Of a stretch of 64,000 nt of DNA, positions 26,323 to 36,532 are shown one piece after another (within the stretch, counting starts at the first letter, position 1; each line of letters opens with the position of its first letter). The notes beneath the pieces were generated by a model. The model saw only the letters and a list, made by a program, of their open reading frames with translations, was not told the origin of the DNA and did no database searches. The DNA is from JAPOXR01 sp963662395. Its GTDB lineage: Bacteria > Pseudomonadota > Alphaproteobacteria > Rhodobacterales > Rhodobacteraceae. The stretch lies in contig OY759511.1 of assembly GCA_963662395.1 (NCBI GenBank), positions 3,286,001-3,350,000 on the forward strand, written 5' to 3'. The position numbers and the translations under genes are program-made.

Positions 26323-27661
26323 GGGAATTATATTCTTGCCTAACCGGACAACTCCTGTCCGTGTGTGTGCGGGAGTTCGTAGCTCCCGCAACCAAACGCC
26401 CCCCACTTGAAAGAGCCGACCACTTGACCGAAAATATCACGCACAGACAGATTGTCTACCGTCTGCCTCCCGGTTCAACCGCGAAGGCCGGAAGGCTTGC
26501 AGGTCAGGCCGGCGCCTGCCGGTTCGTATGGAACGAGATGCTGGCCCGGCAAAAAGTCGCATGCGATGCCGCCAGGGTTGAGGGCGAGAAACCGCCATCG
26601 GTAACCTTCCTCTCGCTCGGCAAGCGGTTCGCCGAATTGCGCCGTGAAGTGCCGTGGCTGTCGGACTACGCATTCAAAGTCACCCGGTATACGCTGAAAT
26701 ACCAGGCAGATGCCTGGAAGGCCGCCTTCCGGGGCAGCGGGTTTCCGAGATTCCACTCCCGTCACAATTCCACGCCGTCATTCGCCATCCCGGAAGATGT
26801 GAAGATCAGGGATGGACGGATTCACATACCTAGAATCGCATGGCTCACCATTCGCCGAAGGAGTGGCAGTCCCTACCCGGACAGCAAGCCGGTCAAGGCC
26901 GTGATCAGGAAGTCGGCAGGAAAATGGCATGTCACGATCTGCTACCGGGTCGAGACTGCCGGGATCGCCGACAACGGGATGGCGGCTGGGGTGGACATGA
27001 ATGTCCGGCAGGTCGCCGTGGCCACCAGCGACGGACAGGCCGAGATCATCCATGTACCGGATACCGGATTGCTGGACACGAAGATCGGTCGGGTGCAGCG
27101 CAGGATGGCGAAGCAGAAGAAGGCGTCACGGCGCAGGTTCAGAACCAGAATCCGGTTGCAGCGGCTCCAGCGCAAGCGAGCGAACATCCGCAAGAACTGG
27201 CATCATCAGGCCAGCCGCCAGATCGCCAACCGGGCTTCCACCGTCATTGTCGAGAAGCTGAACACGAAAGGCATGACCCGCTCGGCCAAGGGAACGGTGC
27301 AGAATCCGGGAACGAACGTGAGGGCCAAGTCCGGTCTCAACCGGGAGATACTGAATACCGGCTGGCATTCTCTCAAGCAGAAACTGGATTACAAGGCCGA
27401 TGTCACCGAGATCAATCCGGCCTATACGAGCCAGACCTGCAATGCCTGCGGGACAATCGACAAGTCATCCCGGAAGGACAGGAAATACCAGTGCGTGGCT
27501 TGCGGCCATGCGGATCATGCGGACCTGAACGCGGCACGCAACATACTGGCGTCCGGGATTGGCGCAACTGCACGGCGAGGAGCGTTTGCATCAGCAACTC
27601 CACGGACCCGTGAAACTGATGCTCTGGCGGCCTGAGATGGTTAGTCAGGCATATAAGTCCC
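26323..27661 (+). mobile_element. TnpB-only mobile unit bounded by IS1595-like terminal inverted repeats
   Basis: 1339 bp. Left end GGGAATTATATTCTTGCCTA and right end (reverse complement) GGGACTTATATGCCTGACTA, each followed by ACC: 19 of 23 positions match. The left end shares 11 of its first 12 bases with the ends of the IS1595 elements in this window. The only gene is tnpB. No target duplication is visible (ATTGAAAT on the left, ATTATCTG on the right), and different genes flank it, so a deletion or recombination followed insertion. IS200/IS605 elements, the usual home of TnpB, have no such inverted repeats. Confidence 0.65.
26424..27635 (+). CDS. tnpB: TnpB (IS605 OrfB-type RNA-guided endonuclease)
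   Basis: About 403 residues from TTG 26424 (TENITHRQIVYRLPPGST); the open frame extends to 26283 across the inverted repeat. The N-terminal WED-like part has ACRFVWNEMLARQ. RuvC motifs are all present: Asp in AAGVDMNVRQVAVA, Glu in VIVEKLNTKGM, and Asp in HADLNAARNI. The zinc finger is CNACG then CVACGHADH. The catalytic D/E/D set is therefore intact. TnpB cuts DNA using a guide RNA made from the 3' end of its own gene and the adjoining element end; here only 26 bases separate stop and element end. No tnpA is present. Confidence 0.88.
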   Translation: MTENITHRQIVYRLPPGSTAKAGRLAGQAGACRFVWNEMLARQKVACDAARVEGEKPPSVTFLSLGKRFAELRREVPWLSDYAFKVTRYTLKYQADAWKAAFRGSGFPRFHSRHNSTPSFAIPEDVKIRDGRIHIPRIAWLTIRRRSGSPYPDSKPVKAVIRKSAGKWHVTICYRVETAGIADNGMAAGVDMNVRQVAVATSDGQAEIIHVPDTGLLDTKIGRVQRRMAKQKKASRRRFRTRIRLQRLQRKRANIRKNWHHQASRQIANRASTVIVEKLNTKGMTRSAKGTVQNPGTNVRAKSGLNREILNTGWHSLKQKLDYKADVTEINPAYTSQTCNACGTIDKSSRKDRKYQCVACGHADHADLNAARNILASGIGATARRGAFASATPRTRETDALAA

Positions 27662-27804
27662 ATTATCTGGGCGCTGAACATGGAGTGTCGCTGCTGCGGG
27701 AAGGGTCTGGTGCAACCAGGATCAGAGCACTCTCCGAGATTTCGGCTGACCCCGAAAGTGGTTTGAAATTGTCCGAGATCCTGGCAAGAGGTTGGGAAAC
27801 GTGA
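27662..27804 (+). pseudogene. C-terminal remnant of an ATPase-like gene preceding a TOPRIM-like gene
   Basis: The frame reads AEHGVSLLREGSGATRIRAL and then GLKLSEILARGWET before the stop at 27804, which overlaps the GTG of the next gene (GTGA). That overlap copies the layout of the ATPase/DUF3226 cassette at 6146-7836. The body of the gene is absent, replaced by the TnpB unit on the left. Assignment as an AAA ATPase end is by context and weak pattern. Confidence 0.4.
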
Positions 27805-28358
27805 GTCGCAAGGTTCAACTTGTTCTGCTCGTCGAGGACCAGCAGCAAGAGGTCTTCATGAGAAATTTTTTTGTCAAGATGGGCTGGGACAAAAGAAAAA
27901 TCCGGGTGGAAAAGGCATCTCGCGAAAAGGGGTCGGGAGAGCAATGAGTTCGTGAAAACTTTCCGGAGGAACTCAAGGATTGCCGCCGTCGCCGTAACAA
28001 GGTTCAGCATAACCTTGCGGTCATGATCGACGGGGACAACTGGGGCGTTGAGGGTCGCATCAGGAGCTTCGATGACGAATGCAAGGAACAAGATGTCGAG
28101 CCCCGCACCGGCGATGACATGGTGGCGGTATTCGTTCCCACTTGGCGAATCGAAACCTGGTTTGCCTATCTTGATGGGGGCGAAAATGGGAACGAAGTTG
28201 ATGAAGGCCGTCGTGATTATCCGAAGCTGGACCGCCCTCGGGACTGCAGGAAACATGTAGACGTCCTGGTGGAAATGTGCCGAAGCGAGAAAATTCGCCA
28301 GTCGGCACCGCGGTCGTTGGTCAAGTCATGCGAGGAACTTGGCAGGTTGCAACGATGA
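27801..28358 (+). pseudogene. TOPRIM-like (RloB/DUF4276-type) protein with an in-frame TGA
   Basis: GTG 27801 gives SRKVQLVLLVEDQQQEVFMRNF, where the TOPRIM Glu lies in VED. TGA at 27945-27947 (codon 49) follows GSGEQ, exactly where related proteins would have Trp (EQWVRE). The frame then continues to 28358 with LAVMIDGDNWGVEGRI (the DxD motif), VAVFVPTWRIETWFAYLDG and a C-terminal Arg-rich tail. One TGG to TGA change explains the break. It is the effector half of a second ATPase/TOPRIM pair, inactivated. Confidence 0.65.
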
Positions 28359-28499
28359 CAATCGAGGCCCGCGCGAGTAACTTGCCGGTGCGTCCGGCAA
28401 GACATGTCCGGGCCGATGCGGAAGTGCCATTTGCCATGGTGGCAGCGAGAACTGGCCAGTAGTCAAGAGATCAAGGCTTCCGGATGTTGAGGTGCACTT

Positions 28500-28640
28500 A
28501 CTTGCCTTGCTTGAGGCCAGATGCACGACATCCAACTCGCTCCAGTGATCTTGCAGATACTCGGCGACGAGCCGTCGGTGACAATGGTGGAGTTGGTCCT
28601 CGCTGCAGAGCAGGCAGCCATTGTGCACGATCTCCTTGGA
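28500..28640 (-). pseudogene. DUF488 domain C-terminal fragment
   Basis: The minus frame reads LSKEIVHNGCLLCSEDQLHH and then CHRRLVAEYLQDHWSELDVVHL. The C-[SA]-E-x6-CHR pattern is the signature of the DUF488 C-terminus. The N-terminal half is missing. A fuller DUF488 gene lies 350 bases away at 28995-29632. Confidence 0.55.
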
Positions 28641-28689
28641 GAGACGAGATTCGGTTCGCCGTGCCCTCATGAGGTCGATGAACCGGGTT

Positions 28690-28851
28690 TCATATGTCGT
28701 CCTTCCCCTTACGGTAATCGTTCAACAGATCATTGGCAGGAGCAAGGCTCCCGGCATCGACAAACACGCCACCGATGACGAGGACGGGTTGGTCGTTTGA
28801 CCAGGATGGATTGCCAGGATCTCCGGCCTCGTCAATGAAACAGATCTTCAG
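28690..28851 (-). pseudogene. DUF3800 N-terminal fragment
   Basis: Frame from 28851: LKICFIDEAGDPGNPSWSND, then QPVLVIGGVFVDAGSLAPAN, closing at 28690 after about 53 codons. The FIDEAGD start and the VIGGVFVD strand are DUF3800 hallmarks; full-length members are over 200 residues. It is a second, independent DUF3800 remnant besides the one at 21031-23113. Confidence 0.5.
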
Positions 28852-28994
28852 CGAGGCCTCTCCGAAAAAGCCTTGGCCACCGTATGGTGACCAGGGGATT
28901 CGCTGTCCGGGCGGCGAATCGGCAATTGAAAGTTGCCAAGGAAAATACAGGTTCAGATCGCCAGGAATGGCACGTGGACAGCAATTCCAGATAT

Positions 28995-29632
28995 TCATCG
29001 ATGTCCTGTCTTGTATCTGTTTCCGGGGGCCTGATCGATGGCATGGCCGACGCGCACTGCCTGGCGAGCAATCGCTTCCGAAACCAGGTCGACACGTGGC
29101 TTGAACGGCAGGGTCATATGGCTGTCATCCTCGAAATCGAGCTCAACGAGTCGTCGATCCATTGCAGTCGCGTGTGCTTCGAGACTGCCGTCTGGCAGGA
29201 TGTGCACGACATCGGTACCGCGCTCGTCGATGTGATGTCCGACGAGAAGGGTCCGGTGGCAGTGAAGGGGATCCCGTTCGGCGCACATCAACGCAATGCG
29301 GTAGTCCTCCATTCCTCGCTCGACTCTCTCCAGGCCACGACGAAAACCCGGCGTATCTGCCAAGCGGTCGTAACGGATGTGGCCGTGCTCGTAACAGGAC
29401 GGGTCGTCGAACCGTTCGCCCAATTCGCTACCGAGAAACACGTAGCCGATATCGCAGGCCTTCAGCGTCACCGCGAGGTGCTCGCGATCGTATTGGGGGT
29501 TGAATCGGCTGTAAGGCGCAGAACGCACGTCTGCAACGGCAGTCACATGGTGCCGGGCCAGGAGTTGAGAAAGAACTCCAGCGGATGGTTGGAGTAACCG
29601 ATAGTCAGGACCAATCGTGACTCCGTGTTCAC
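28995..29632 (-). pseudogene. DUF488 family protein with an early frameshift
   Basis: From GTG 29632: NTESRLVLTIGYSNHPLEFFLN, the expected DUF488 start with the TIGYS motif. A one-base change near 29575 moves the rest to another frame: HHVTAVADVRSAPYSRFNPQ, YVFLGSELGERFDD, YRIALMCAERDPLHCHRTLL and a long C-terminal tail to the stop at 28995. DUF488 proteins often sit in defence and mobile islands; the function is unknown. The rest of the frame is well kept, so the break is recent or a sequence error. Confidence 0.65.
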
Positions 29633-29661
29633 CTGGCTCGCTCCCCGACCTGATACCTGCC

Positions 29662-30879
29662 TCAGGAGGCTGCCCGGATGATGAGCCTCGGTTCACTCTC
29701 ATCGAGCAAGCTGTACTCGGGAAGGTGGCCGAAAAGGTACTCGCATTCGGCGCGGATGATTGGCACACCGTCGCCGCGTCGGTCCATCCGGCGTGTCCGT
29801 CCTCCCAGACCGGTGGGCGCAGGACAGCGCGCCAACAGGGACACGACAAGCTCGATCCGGGTAGCCTGTTTCAAATGCAGGCTGTCAGGGGTCATGGTGC
29901 CAGCGAGTGCGCCCGGTACATGGAATTCAAGCCGGTCAGCAAACAGGTCCAGACGAATCCTCGCCGCCGGCATCGAGTAGTCCCGATGTGCAACGGCGTT
30001 CACGAGTGCTTCAAACACCGCCCGTTCGCTGAATTGCGGCTTCTCTGACCTGGCCGTTGTCTTCATGGCGCTGATCAACATGTTCCGTCTCGCGAAACGC
30101 AAGGCCTCGGAGACCTGCTTGTCGAGCGGGCCAAGAATGACCCGCATGTCGGTCCGGGAGTCCCGGTCGATCCGATCTGCGGCGTAGCTGGCTGCCCGAA
30201 TGCATGCGCCGGGCAGCCATCTTTGTGGTTCAGTCGTACACATGAGTACGCCAGCGATCGTGAGCCGTTCGGCCCCATCGCGGTCGTCCGCCATGACGTG
30301 GAGCTTGCACAGGGCATGGTCTGAGAAGGATCGCCCGAGGTAGATCGCCGTGCGAGATTGCCGTGCAAATCCGATGGCACCGTTCCAGAACGACGGTTTC
30401 GTCGAATCGTATCAAGCGGCCGTGACTGCGTGGCTGAACGAGCCAGGCAAGTTCCTCCGGGGCCATTTCACGCGCCGAGTTGCCGATTCTGCGGAAATAT
30501 CCGCCGGCACTCTTGTGAACAAAGAGGCCGCGCGGGATGTCAATCCTGATCACGGGAGCCGGCTGCCCGGCGGCGTCGCGTACGGTGAGTTTGCGGATGC
30601 AGGCATCAAGCGCCGGCTTCACCGAATCATTGCAGATGTCGCAAACCCGGCCCTCCACGACATCGAGGTCATCCAATTGACACCGAGGATTTCCCGGCTC
30701 CGATCGTCCACTCTCAGGACCACGGCTCCACCTCGATTGTTGGCGATGGCGGCCAACTCGTCGGCGAAGTCACTTCCGTCCGGATTCTTGATCCGGCGAC
30801 CACCGACATCGACACGTTTCAACGCCATCACCGAGTCTTCGTCGTGCCGGATGCGATGCTGCAACTTTTCGTCAACCAT
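29662..30879 (-). pseudogene. AlbA_2 domain / ATP-binding regulator-like protein, broken by two frameshifts
   Basis: Three pieces in three frames follow each other: MVDEKLQHRIRHDEDS, VDVGGRRIKNPDGSDFADEL and ANNRGGAVVLRVDDRSREILG (AlbA_2 domain); VVEGRVCDICNDSVKPALDA, RIDIPRGLFVHKSAGGYFRR and SHGRLIRFDE; then FSERAVFEALVNAVAHRDYS, RLEFHVPGALAGTMTPDSL and MDRRGDGVPIIR (HATPase_c_4-type ATP-binding C-terminus). Frame changes fall near 30655 and 30290. Intact relatives of about 400 residues are described as ATP-binding putative transcriptional regulators. Confidence 0.65.
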
Positions 30880-31398
30880 GACACTCTCCGTCAGCGGATA
30901 GTCCATCCTGTCGGCATGGCGTTCATCCATTTGCCTGTTGCGTCGAGAGTCAGGCGAGCAGACCGGGGAGGTCTGACCGGACCCGCCACCTCACGGCATC
31001 ATCCGTCAAACGGTGCTGTTCTGCGAGGTCATGCAAGTCCCGTCATGCCCCCTCCCATATCGTGGGAGCCTGACCTTCGCCCTGACCACTTACCCCTCCA
31101 CGGGGTCGGGCCGGGGACGTGCAACCTGAACATGCCGGCGGCCTGTCAGGCAAGCACGATCCGGATGGTGGCAACAGGGATGTATCCGGGCATAGCCATG
31201 GGGTCCGGTCAGATGATCTTCGTCATCCGTCCGGAACGCCGGGATGGGCCAGGCAGGATTCCTTCATGTTTTCGACGATCAGGGTCGGATTTCGGCTGGC
31301 TGAACCCATCGGCTGCATGCCGGCCTTGCCGAGTTCGGCATGGCTGGCACGTGATCCGGGCCGGGATTCACACCAATGGCGGGCACCGGGAATCGAGG
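30880..31398. other. Non-coding stretch
   Basis: About 520 bases between two minus-strand genes that point the same way. No family-like protein, repeat or RNA structure was recognised. Confidence 0.4.
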
Positions 31399-34300
31399 TC
31401 AGAGGTTGTGAATCACCGGGTGAAGATCGCAGACCTCCCTGGCAATATCGACAACATGGCGGTGATGCGTCAGGTAGATGGCCTGGCCGCTTCGGCCGAT
31501 CCGCTCCATCAGACGGCAGGCTGCCCGGGTCCGATCATCGTCGAATGTCTCGAAGACGTCATCGCAAAAGAAGGGCAGTCGAACGCCCTGCGTGACCATC
31601 TGTTCGTAGGCCGCGGCACGCAGCGCCAGGTAGAGCTGAAATCGTGTTCCCTTCGACATGTCGCCGATCTGCTTGGGTGTGCCGCCGGCATCGAGCGCCA
31701 GCAGAATGTCCGACGCTCCATCCGGTTGCGTCTGCAGCGTCTCGTAGCCACCATTCGTGAGTTCCGCAAAGGCCCGCTCGGTCGACGCCAGCATTCCGCT
31801 CCGATGCCGATCGCGATAGCGGCGGATGGCGTCCTCGGCGATTCGCAAGCCGAAACCCAGTTCCAGGTAGTCGAGAATGGCCTCCTCGATCTGCAGCTGC
31901 AGAGTCGCGCGCCGCTCGACCAACTCGGCGATCTCCGCACCGCCGGTGACGGCGTCAAGGTCCCGCTCCGCATTTGCCCGGGCAACGGTCGCGGCAAACA
32001 GTCTTTCCTCCGCGACGACGAGATCGGCCTCCAGTGATTTCGCCCTCGCCTCGAGGGCAGGGGCCGTTTCATCGCCCAGCAGGGAGCGGGCCTCGTCGAT
32101 CCTTCGCAGTGAGAGGTCATCGAGAATTCGTCCTTCGATTTCGGCGATCCGTTCCCGCTTCGAGATGACATCGAGAGCCGTGCCCACGGCGACCCGCAGG
32201 GCATCGAGTGTGCTCGTATCCACCGTTTCGGGAAACACCGCGCCGAGTTCCGCTACCGTCCTGTCCATGTCTTGCAGACTCGCACCGAGTTCGGCGTGCC
32301 CCGCCATGTCGTCTTCGAGTTTGTCCCTCAGCTCCCGGCGCCGCGTCTTGTCGGCTTGTGCTTCATCCGCAACCTCCTGCAATCGCCGGAACGTCTCGAG
32401 ACCACCGCCCTCTTCGACACCGGACTGGACGCCAAGTTCCGTCACCGCGTCCGTGAACCGGTCCTGGTCGTCCTGCATGGTGGCGATCTGTCGTTCGGCA
32501 TGCAGGCGCCTGACGTCATGTTCCCGCAGCTCCCGCAACTGCCCGAGACCGGCGGCAAGCCTTTCAGGCGGCAGCATCTCGCCGAAAAGGCCCTGTACCC
32601 TGGTCCTCCAGGCAGCGGATGCCCGTTCGACGGCGTCTTCGAGCGCGGTTTGCCGGTGCTGCCGACGCTCAACCTCCTCCTCGAGGACGGTCGTCTTCTC
32701 GGACGCCGCCCGCACCTCCTCCAGGTAGGCCTGCTCGGCAATTGCCGATCGTCGCGCCGCCGACAGGGCGGCATCGAATGTCGGGTCCTCCAGTGCGACG
32801 AGCGGAGCGAGTTCCCGGCGAAGCCGCTCTGCCCGCTCCAGTGTCTGCCGATGCTGTTCTGCCAGCCGGTCCCGCTGCCGCATTGCGGCCGTGGCCCTGG
32901 CGCGACATTCAACCCAGCCGGAAAAGGCGCCCGGGGAAAGTGCCGGCAAGCCGATCGTCGTCATGAAACCTTCAACCCGGCCCTCGATCCCTGTCGCCTG
33001 CTCGGTGAGCCGGTGGCACTTGTCCCTGGCTCTCGTGGCGCGCGCCTCCGTTTCAGCCAGATCCTGCCCGAGCTTCCGCAACTCGCCGAGTTCGGTGGCA
33101 TGGGCGAGCCGAGCAGCGTTGATGTCGTCCACCTCTTTCATCGCCGGTGCGAAGTGGTCGGCGCTCTCGGCGGTCAGAGCATGGCGATGTTCCTGCCACA
33201 ACCTGTCGCGCCGCGCCCGTGCATCCTGCGCCGCGTCGTCGCTGACGATGCCGGCACCGTCCGAAAGTCGGGTGATCTTCGCCGTCATCGCGGCAATGTC
33301 GTCCTCGAACTGTTCCAGCCTGTCACGGGTGCGGGTGATCTTGTCCGCCAGGCCGGCATGCTGCGCCGCAAGGTCGGCTGCCGTCGATGGATCGACCGGA
33401 CAATCGGGCAGCGCGGTGAAGGTGCGCCCGCCGACCGTGAGCGAATCGAGCGCATCCACGAGCACGGCATCAGCGGATGCCATGGCCTGCCTCGCCGTTG
33501 CGAGCGCCGTTGCCAGTGTGTCGGCGTCGAGACGTGCCAGCACTTCCGCCAGGCCGGTTTGACCCAGAGGGTCATCCAGCAAGGCCTGGTGCGCCTGCCG
33601 GGCTTGCGCGATGCGCGCCTGCACGGCCACGATCTCCCGCTCTCCGCCCTCCCGTGCCGTTGCGGCATCCCGGCATGTCGTCGCGCAATTCCTCAAGAGC
33701 GGCGATTTCCGGAGGGGGTGTGACCAACCGGATTGCATCGCAACCTCCAGGTGCCCCGAGGTCAAGCGCCACGCGTTTCATGTCCGCCTCGGCCTCCTCG
33801 AGGGCGCGCTTGCGCCGAGGGATGTCAAGCGCCGCGGTCTGCGTCCGGCTGCGCAGTTTGTCCAGACCGTCCAGCTTGTCGGCCAGGGCGAGGCGCTCCT
33901 CGTCCAGAACGATCTCGTCCAGCGCCTTTCGGCTGTTGTCGAGACTGTCCGTGAGGCGCTGCAACTCGGCATCGGCCTGCCCCCGCCTGGTCATCATCGT
34001 GACCAGCTCATCGGGGTTGATGTCGATCCGATCGGGGTATTCGGCATGACCCGCGATCTCGTCCAGGAGTCGGTCAAGTTCGCCCAGGCTGGGCATGGCC
34101 CGGCGCAGCGCGGCAACCTTCGCCTGGTCGGCGCGAAGCCCGTCCCGCGCCGCCCGCGCGTTGGCCTCTTCGCACCCGGCGGCCTGAAGCGCCTCTTTCA
34201 GCTTCCGCCAGGCATGGGCGCTGACATCCATTTCCCGGATTTCGCTATCCACCTCGCCCAGTTCGCGCTTCAGCCCGGCGACAAGCGTGGTGCTGGCGCG

Positions 34301-34828
34301 CTTCCTGTAGACGCTGCCTGCTTCGGTTCGCGCCTGTTCGAGGACGGCGTTCAGGTCCGCGACACCGGCTGCCGCCGAGAACAGCAACCGGCCGATATCG
34401 CCACGCGCCCCGGCGATGTCCTCGCCGCCCCTTTCGATGGTGTTGTCGTCGAGGCACAAGAGGCTGCGATAATCGTCAATCGACAGCCCGCCAAGGCAGG
34501 AGGCGATCGCGGCCTCGGGGAGGGTGGCGCCTGCCTCGCTCCTGAGGTTGCCGCTGCGGGATGGAAGCCGCGTGAACAGGCGGGCCTCCCCGCCGATGTC
34601 GAGCATGCCGGTGACCCGGAGATTCTGACGCTGGTGCTGGAACGCGAAGGGCTCCCTGTTGGGAAAACCGTAGAGGAGGCGCAGATAGGCCTCCATCACC
34701 GTTGTCTTGCCGGCTTCATTCGACCCGTAGATCAGGTGGAAATCCGAAGACCGTTCGGCGTTGCCGAAGTCGAGTTCCCTGCCGGTGAAGTGCCCGAAGA
34801 AATCCAGGGACAAACGCGCAATCCGCAT
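31399..34828 (-). pseudogene. yhaN: YhaN-like SbcC/Rad50-type ATPase, split by one frameshift
   Basis: The N-terminal piece starts MRIARLSLDFFGHFTGRELD with Walker A YGSNEAGKTTVMEAYLRLLYG near residue 35 and runs into coiled coil until about 33680. The remainder continues in a second frame from REGGEREIVAVQARI through long Glu/Arg-rich coiled coil to a C-terminal head with GTRFQLYLALRAAAYEQM (signature region), LPFFCDDVFETFDDDRT (Walker B) and YLTHHRHVV. Restoring one base near 33680 gives about 1140 residues, the expected size for YhaN. It overlaps yhaO by one base (TGATG). With only one break, a sequencing error or very recent mutation is possible. Confidence 0.8.
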
Positions 34829-36045
34829 CAGGGTGTTGCCCCCTTCATTCGGGCCAGGATCCGCGCGGCACCGGTGGCGGCGAGACGCTGCGCCAGCCGG
34901 TCCATCGCGACCTCATCCGGCGCAAGCTCGGCGCGCCGCCCCGCCGGCAGCTCCCGCAGAATGCCTTCGATCTCCGCATGGCAGGCCTCGGCAAAGCCAG
35001 GCTCTTCGCCGATGATCTTCATGATCGCGGCCAACTCGTCCGTGGCACCGTGACCGGGAGTTGCGCGGTCAGAGAGGTCGAACACGATCTTGTCCAGCCA
35101 GAGGGTGCCGGTCTCGAGGGCATATTCGGCGGCGGTGTCCGTCCAGACATCCCGATCGCGCAACAGCTGCCAGCGGCGGGGCGTGTTCCCGGTCAGGACG
35201 AGCCTGATCACGGCACTGTCCGACACCAGGCTGCCAGCCACCCGGCGTAGCGTTCGCTTCATCAGATCGCGCAACTCGTCGTCGCTTTCCGTCCCCGTGG
35301 CATCGATCGTCACCTGCTGGAACTCCACCGCCGAAATCGGCACCTCCTCGATTCCGATGGTTTCGCCGATCGTCACCAATGTGGCCGATTTCGGTCCGGA
35401 CTCGCCGATATCGCGCCCCTGCGGCGTGCCCGGCATGACGACCCATGGTGCCTGCGAGTGTACCTGCCTGCGGTGAACATGACCCAGCGCCCAATAGTCG
35501 AAACCGGCCGCGGTCAGCTCGCCGACCGTGCAGGGCGCATAGGGGTCGTGGCCCTCCGCACCGGCGAGCGAGGTATGAAGCATGGCGATGTTGACCGCGC
35601 CCTCGACCGGGGAAGGGAATTTCGGCAGCAGGCTTTCCGGGGCATGACGGGCGGCGAAGCTGACGCCGTGGATCCAGAGACCGTCTGTGAGCCGCTCCTT
35701 GCTGCCGCGGCCGTCGAAGACGCGCACATTGCCAGGCAAGCTCAATTCGCCGGTAAGAGGGTTCTCGGCGTCGTGATTGCCCTTGACGTAGAACACCCGA
35801 ATCCCGCGCTCGCGCAGGCGTTCCAGTTGCAGCGTCAGGAAAGCAGCCGTCCGGGCGCTGCGCTCTGCCCCGTCGAACAGGTCGCCTGAAATCAGCAGGG
35901 CGGCCACATCCTCGGCAAGAGCCATATCGACGATCCTGGTGAGGGCGGTGCGGCTCGCGGTCCGGTCCCGCAATCCGCGCTCGCGCAGCGCCAGCGATCG
36001 CAAGGGCGAGTCGAGATGTATGTCGGCCGTGTGAAGCAATTTCAT
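34828..36045 (-). CDS. yhaO: YhaO-like SbcD/Mre11-type metallophosphoesterase nuclease
   Basis: 405 residues. The metallophosphoesterase motifs are complete: LLHTADIHLDSPL, LISGDLFDG, VKGNHDAENP, and GHVHRRQ near residue 190. The C-terminal part (ATGAARILARMKG at the end) is typical of YhaO, the partner of YhaN. The pair resembles SbcCD and would process DNA ends or hairpins. The yhaO gene is intact while its partner gene carries a frameshift. Confidence 0.85.
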   Translation of the reverse strand: MKLLHTADIHLDSPLRSLALRERGLRDRTASRTALTRIVDMALAEDVAALLISGDLFDGAERSARTAAFLTLQLERLRERGIRVFYVKGNHDAENPLTGELSLPGNVRVFDGRGSKERLTDGLWIHGVSFAARHAPESLLPKFPSPVEGAVNIAMLHTSLAGAEGHDPYAPCTVGELTAAGFDYWALGHVHRRQVHSQAPWVVMPGTPQGRDIGESGPKSATLVTIGETIGIEEVPISAVEFQQVTIDATGTESDDELRDLMKRTLRRVAGSLVSDSAVIRLVLTGNTPRRWQLLRDRDVWTDTAAEYALETGTLWLDKIVFDLSDRATPGHGATDELAAIMKIIGEEPGFAEACHAEIEGILRELPAGRRAELAPDEVAMDRLAQRLAATGAARILARMKGATP

Positions 36046-36532
36046 GGGAATTCCTCGGCCTCAGACCTCCACACCGGAGCGGGAAAGCCGATCGGAAGGG
36101 TCTGTCGCAATCTGGTACCTCCTCTGATCAATTCCAGCTGTCCCCGCCGCAAAGCGCACGACGACAACCGGTGTCTCCTTGCAGACCAACATCAGGTCAT
36201 CCGGCGATGGCGTTTCCTCGTGACAGGCACCATGACACAGTGAGTTGATCAGGACGCCCCCCAGGCTCAAGTCTTGGGCCTTATATCGGAAACCTGCCAT
36301 CACGCCACCTGCCGACACTCATCTGTTGCTGATTGTCTGCCACCATCAGCCTGCCGGGACGTGCCGCCGGAAGCACCGCATCTGCGAGGACGGCCTGCAA
36401 GATTGCCAGGCGGCCGGCATGCCTGCCGCCTGGCCGGAGCGTGATATTTCCCAGGCGGATCACGTTTGTCGTGGTCGTGACACGGGTCGCTCGAAGAGTT
36501 ATCAGGATTGAACTGCCGAACCGGGGGGAGTC
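36046..36532. other. Non-coding stretch upstream of an orphan methyltransferase
   Basis: Just under 490 bases; short frames on both strands have no family resemblance. The last bases contain the ribosome site GGGGGGAG for the methyltransferase start. Confidence 0.4.

Noticed and set aside
27945..27947. Selenocysteine or other recoding of UGA in the TOPRIM-like gene
   Set aside because: The expected residue is Trp, no SECIS-like hairpin was seen just after the codon, and neighbouring genes are full of similar lesions.
32272..33723. Plus-strand open frame of 483 codons opposite yhaN
   Set aside because: Shadow of the coiled-coil coding strand; composition and lack of motifs argue against a gene.
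36061..36318. 85-codon minus-strand frame before the orphan methyltransferase
   Set aside because: No family resemblance and no ribosome site; not strong enough to call a gene.
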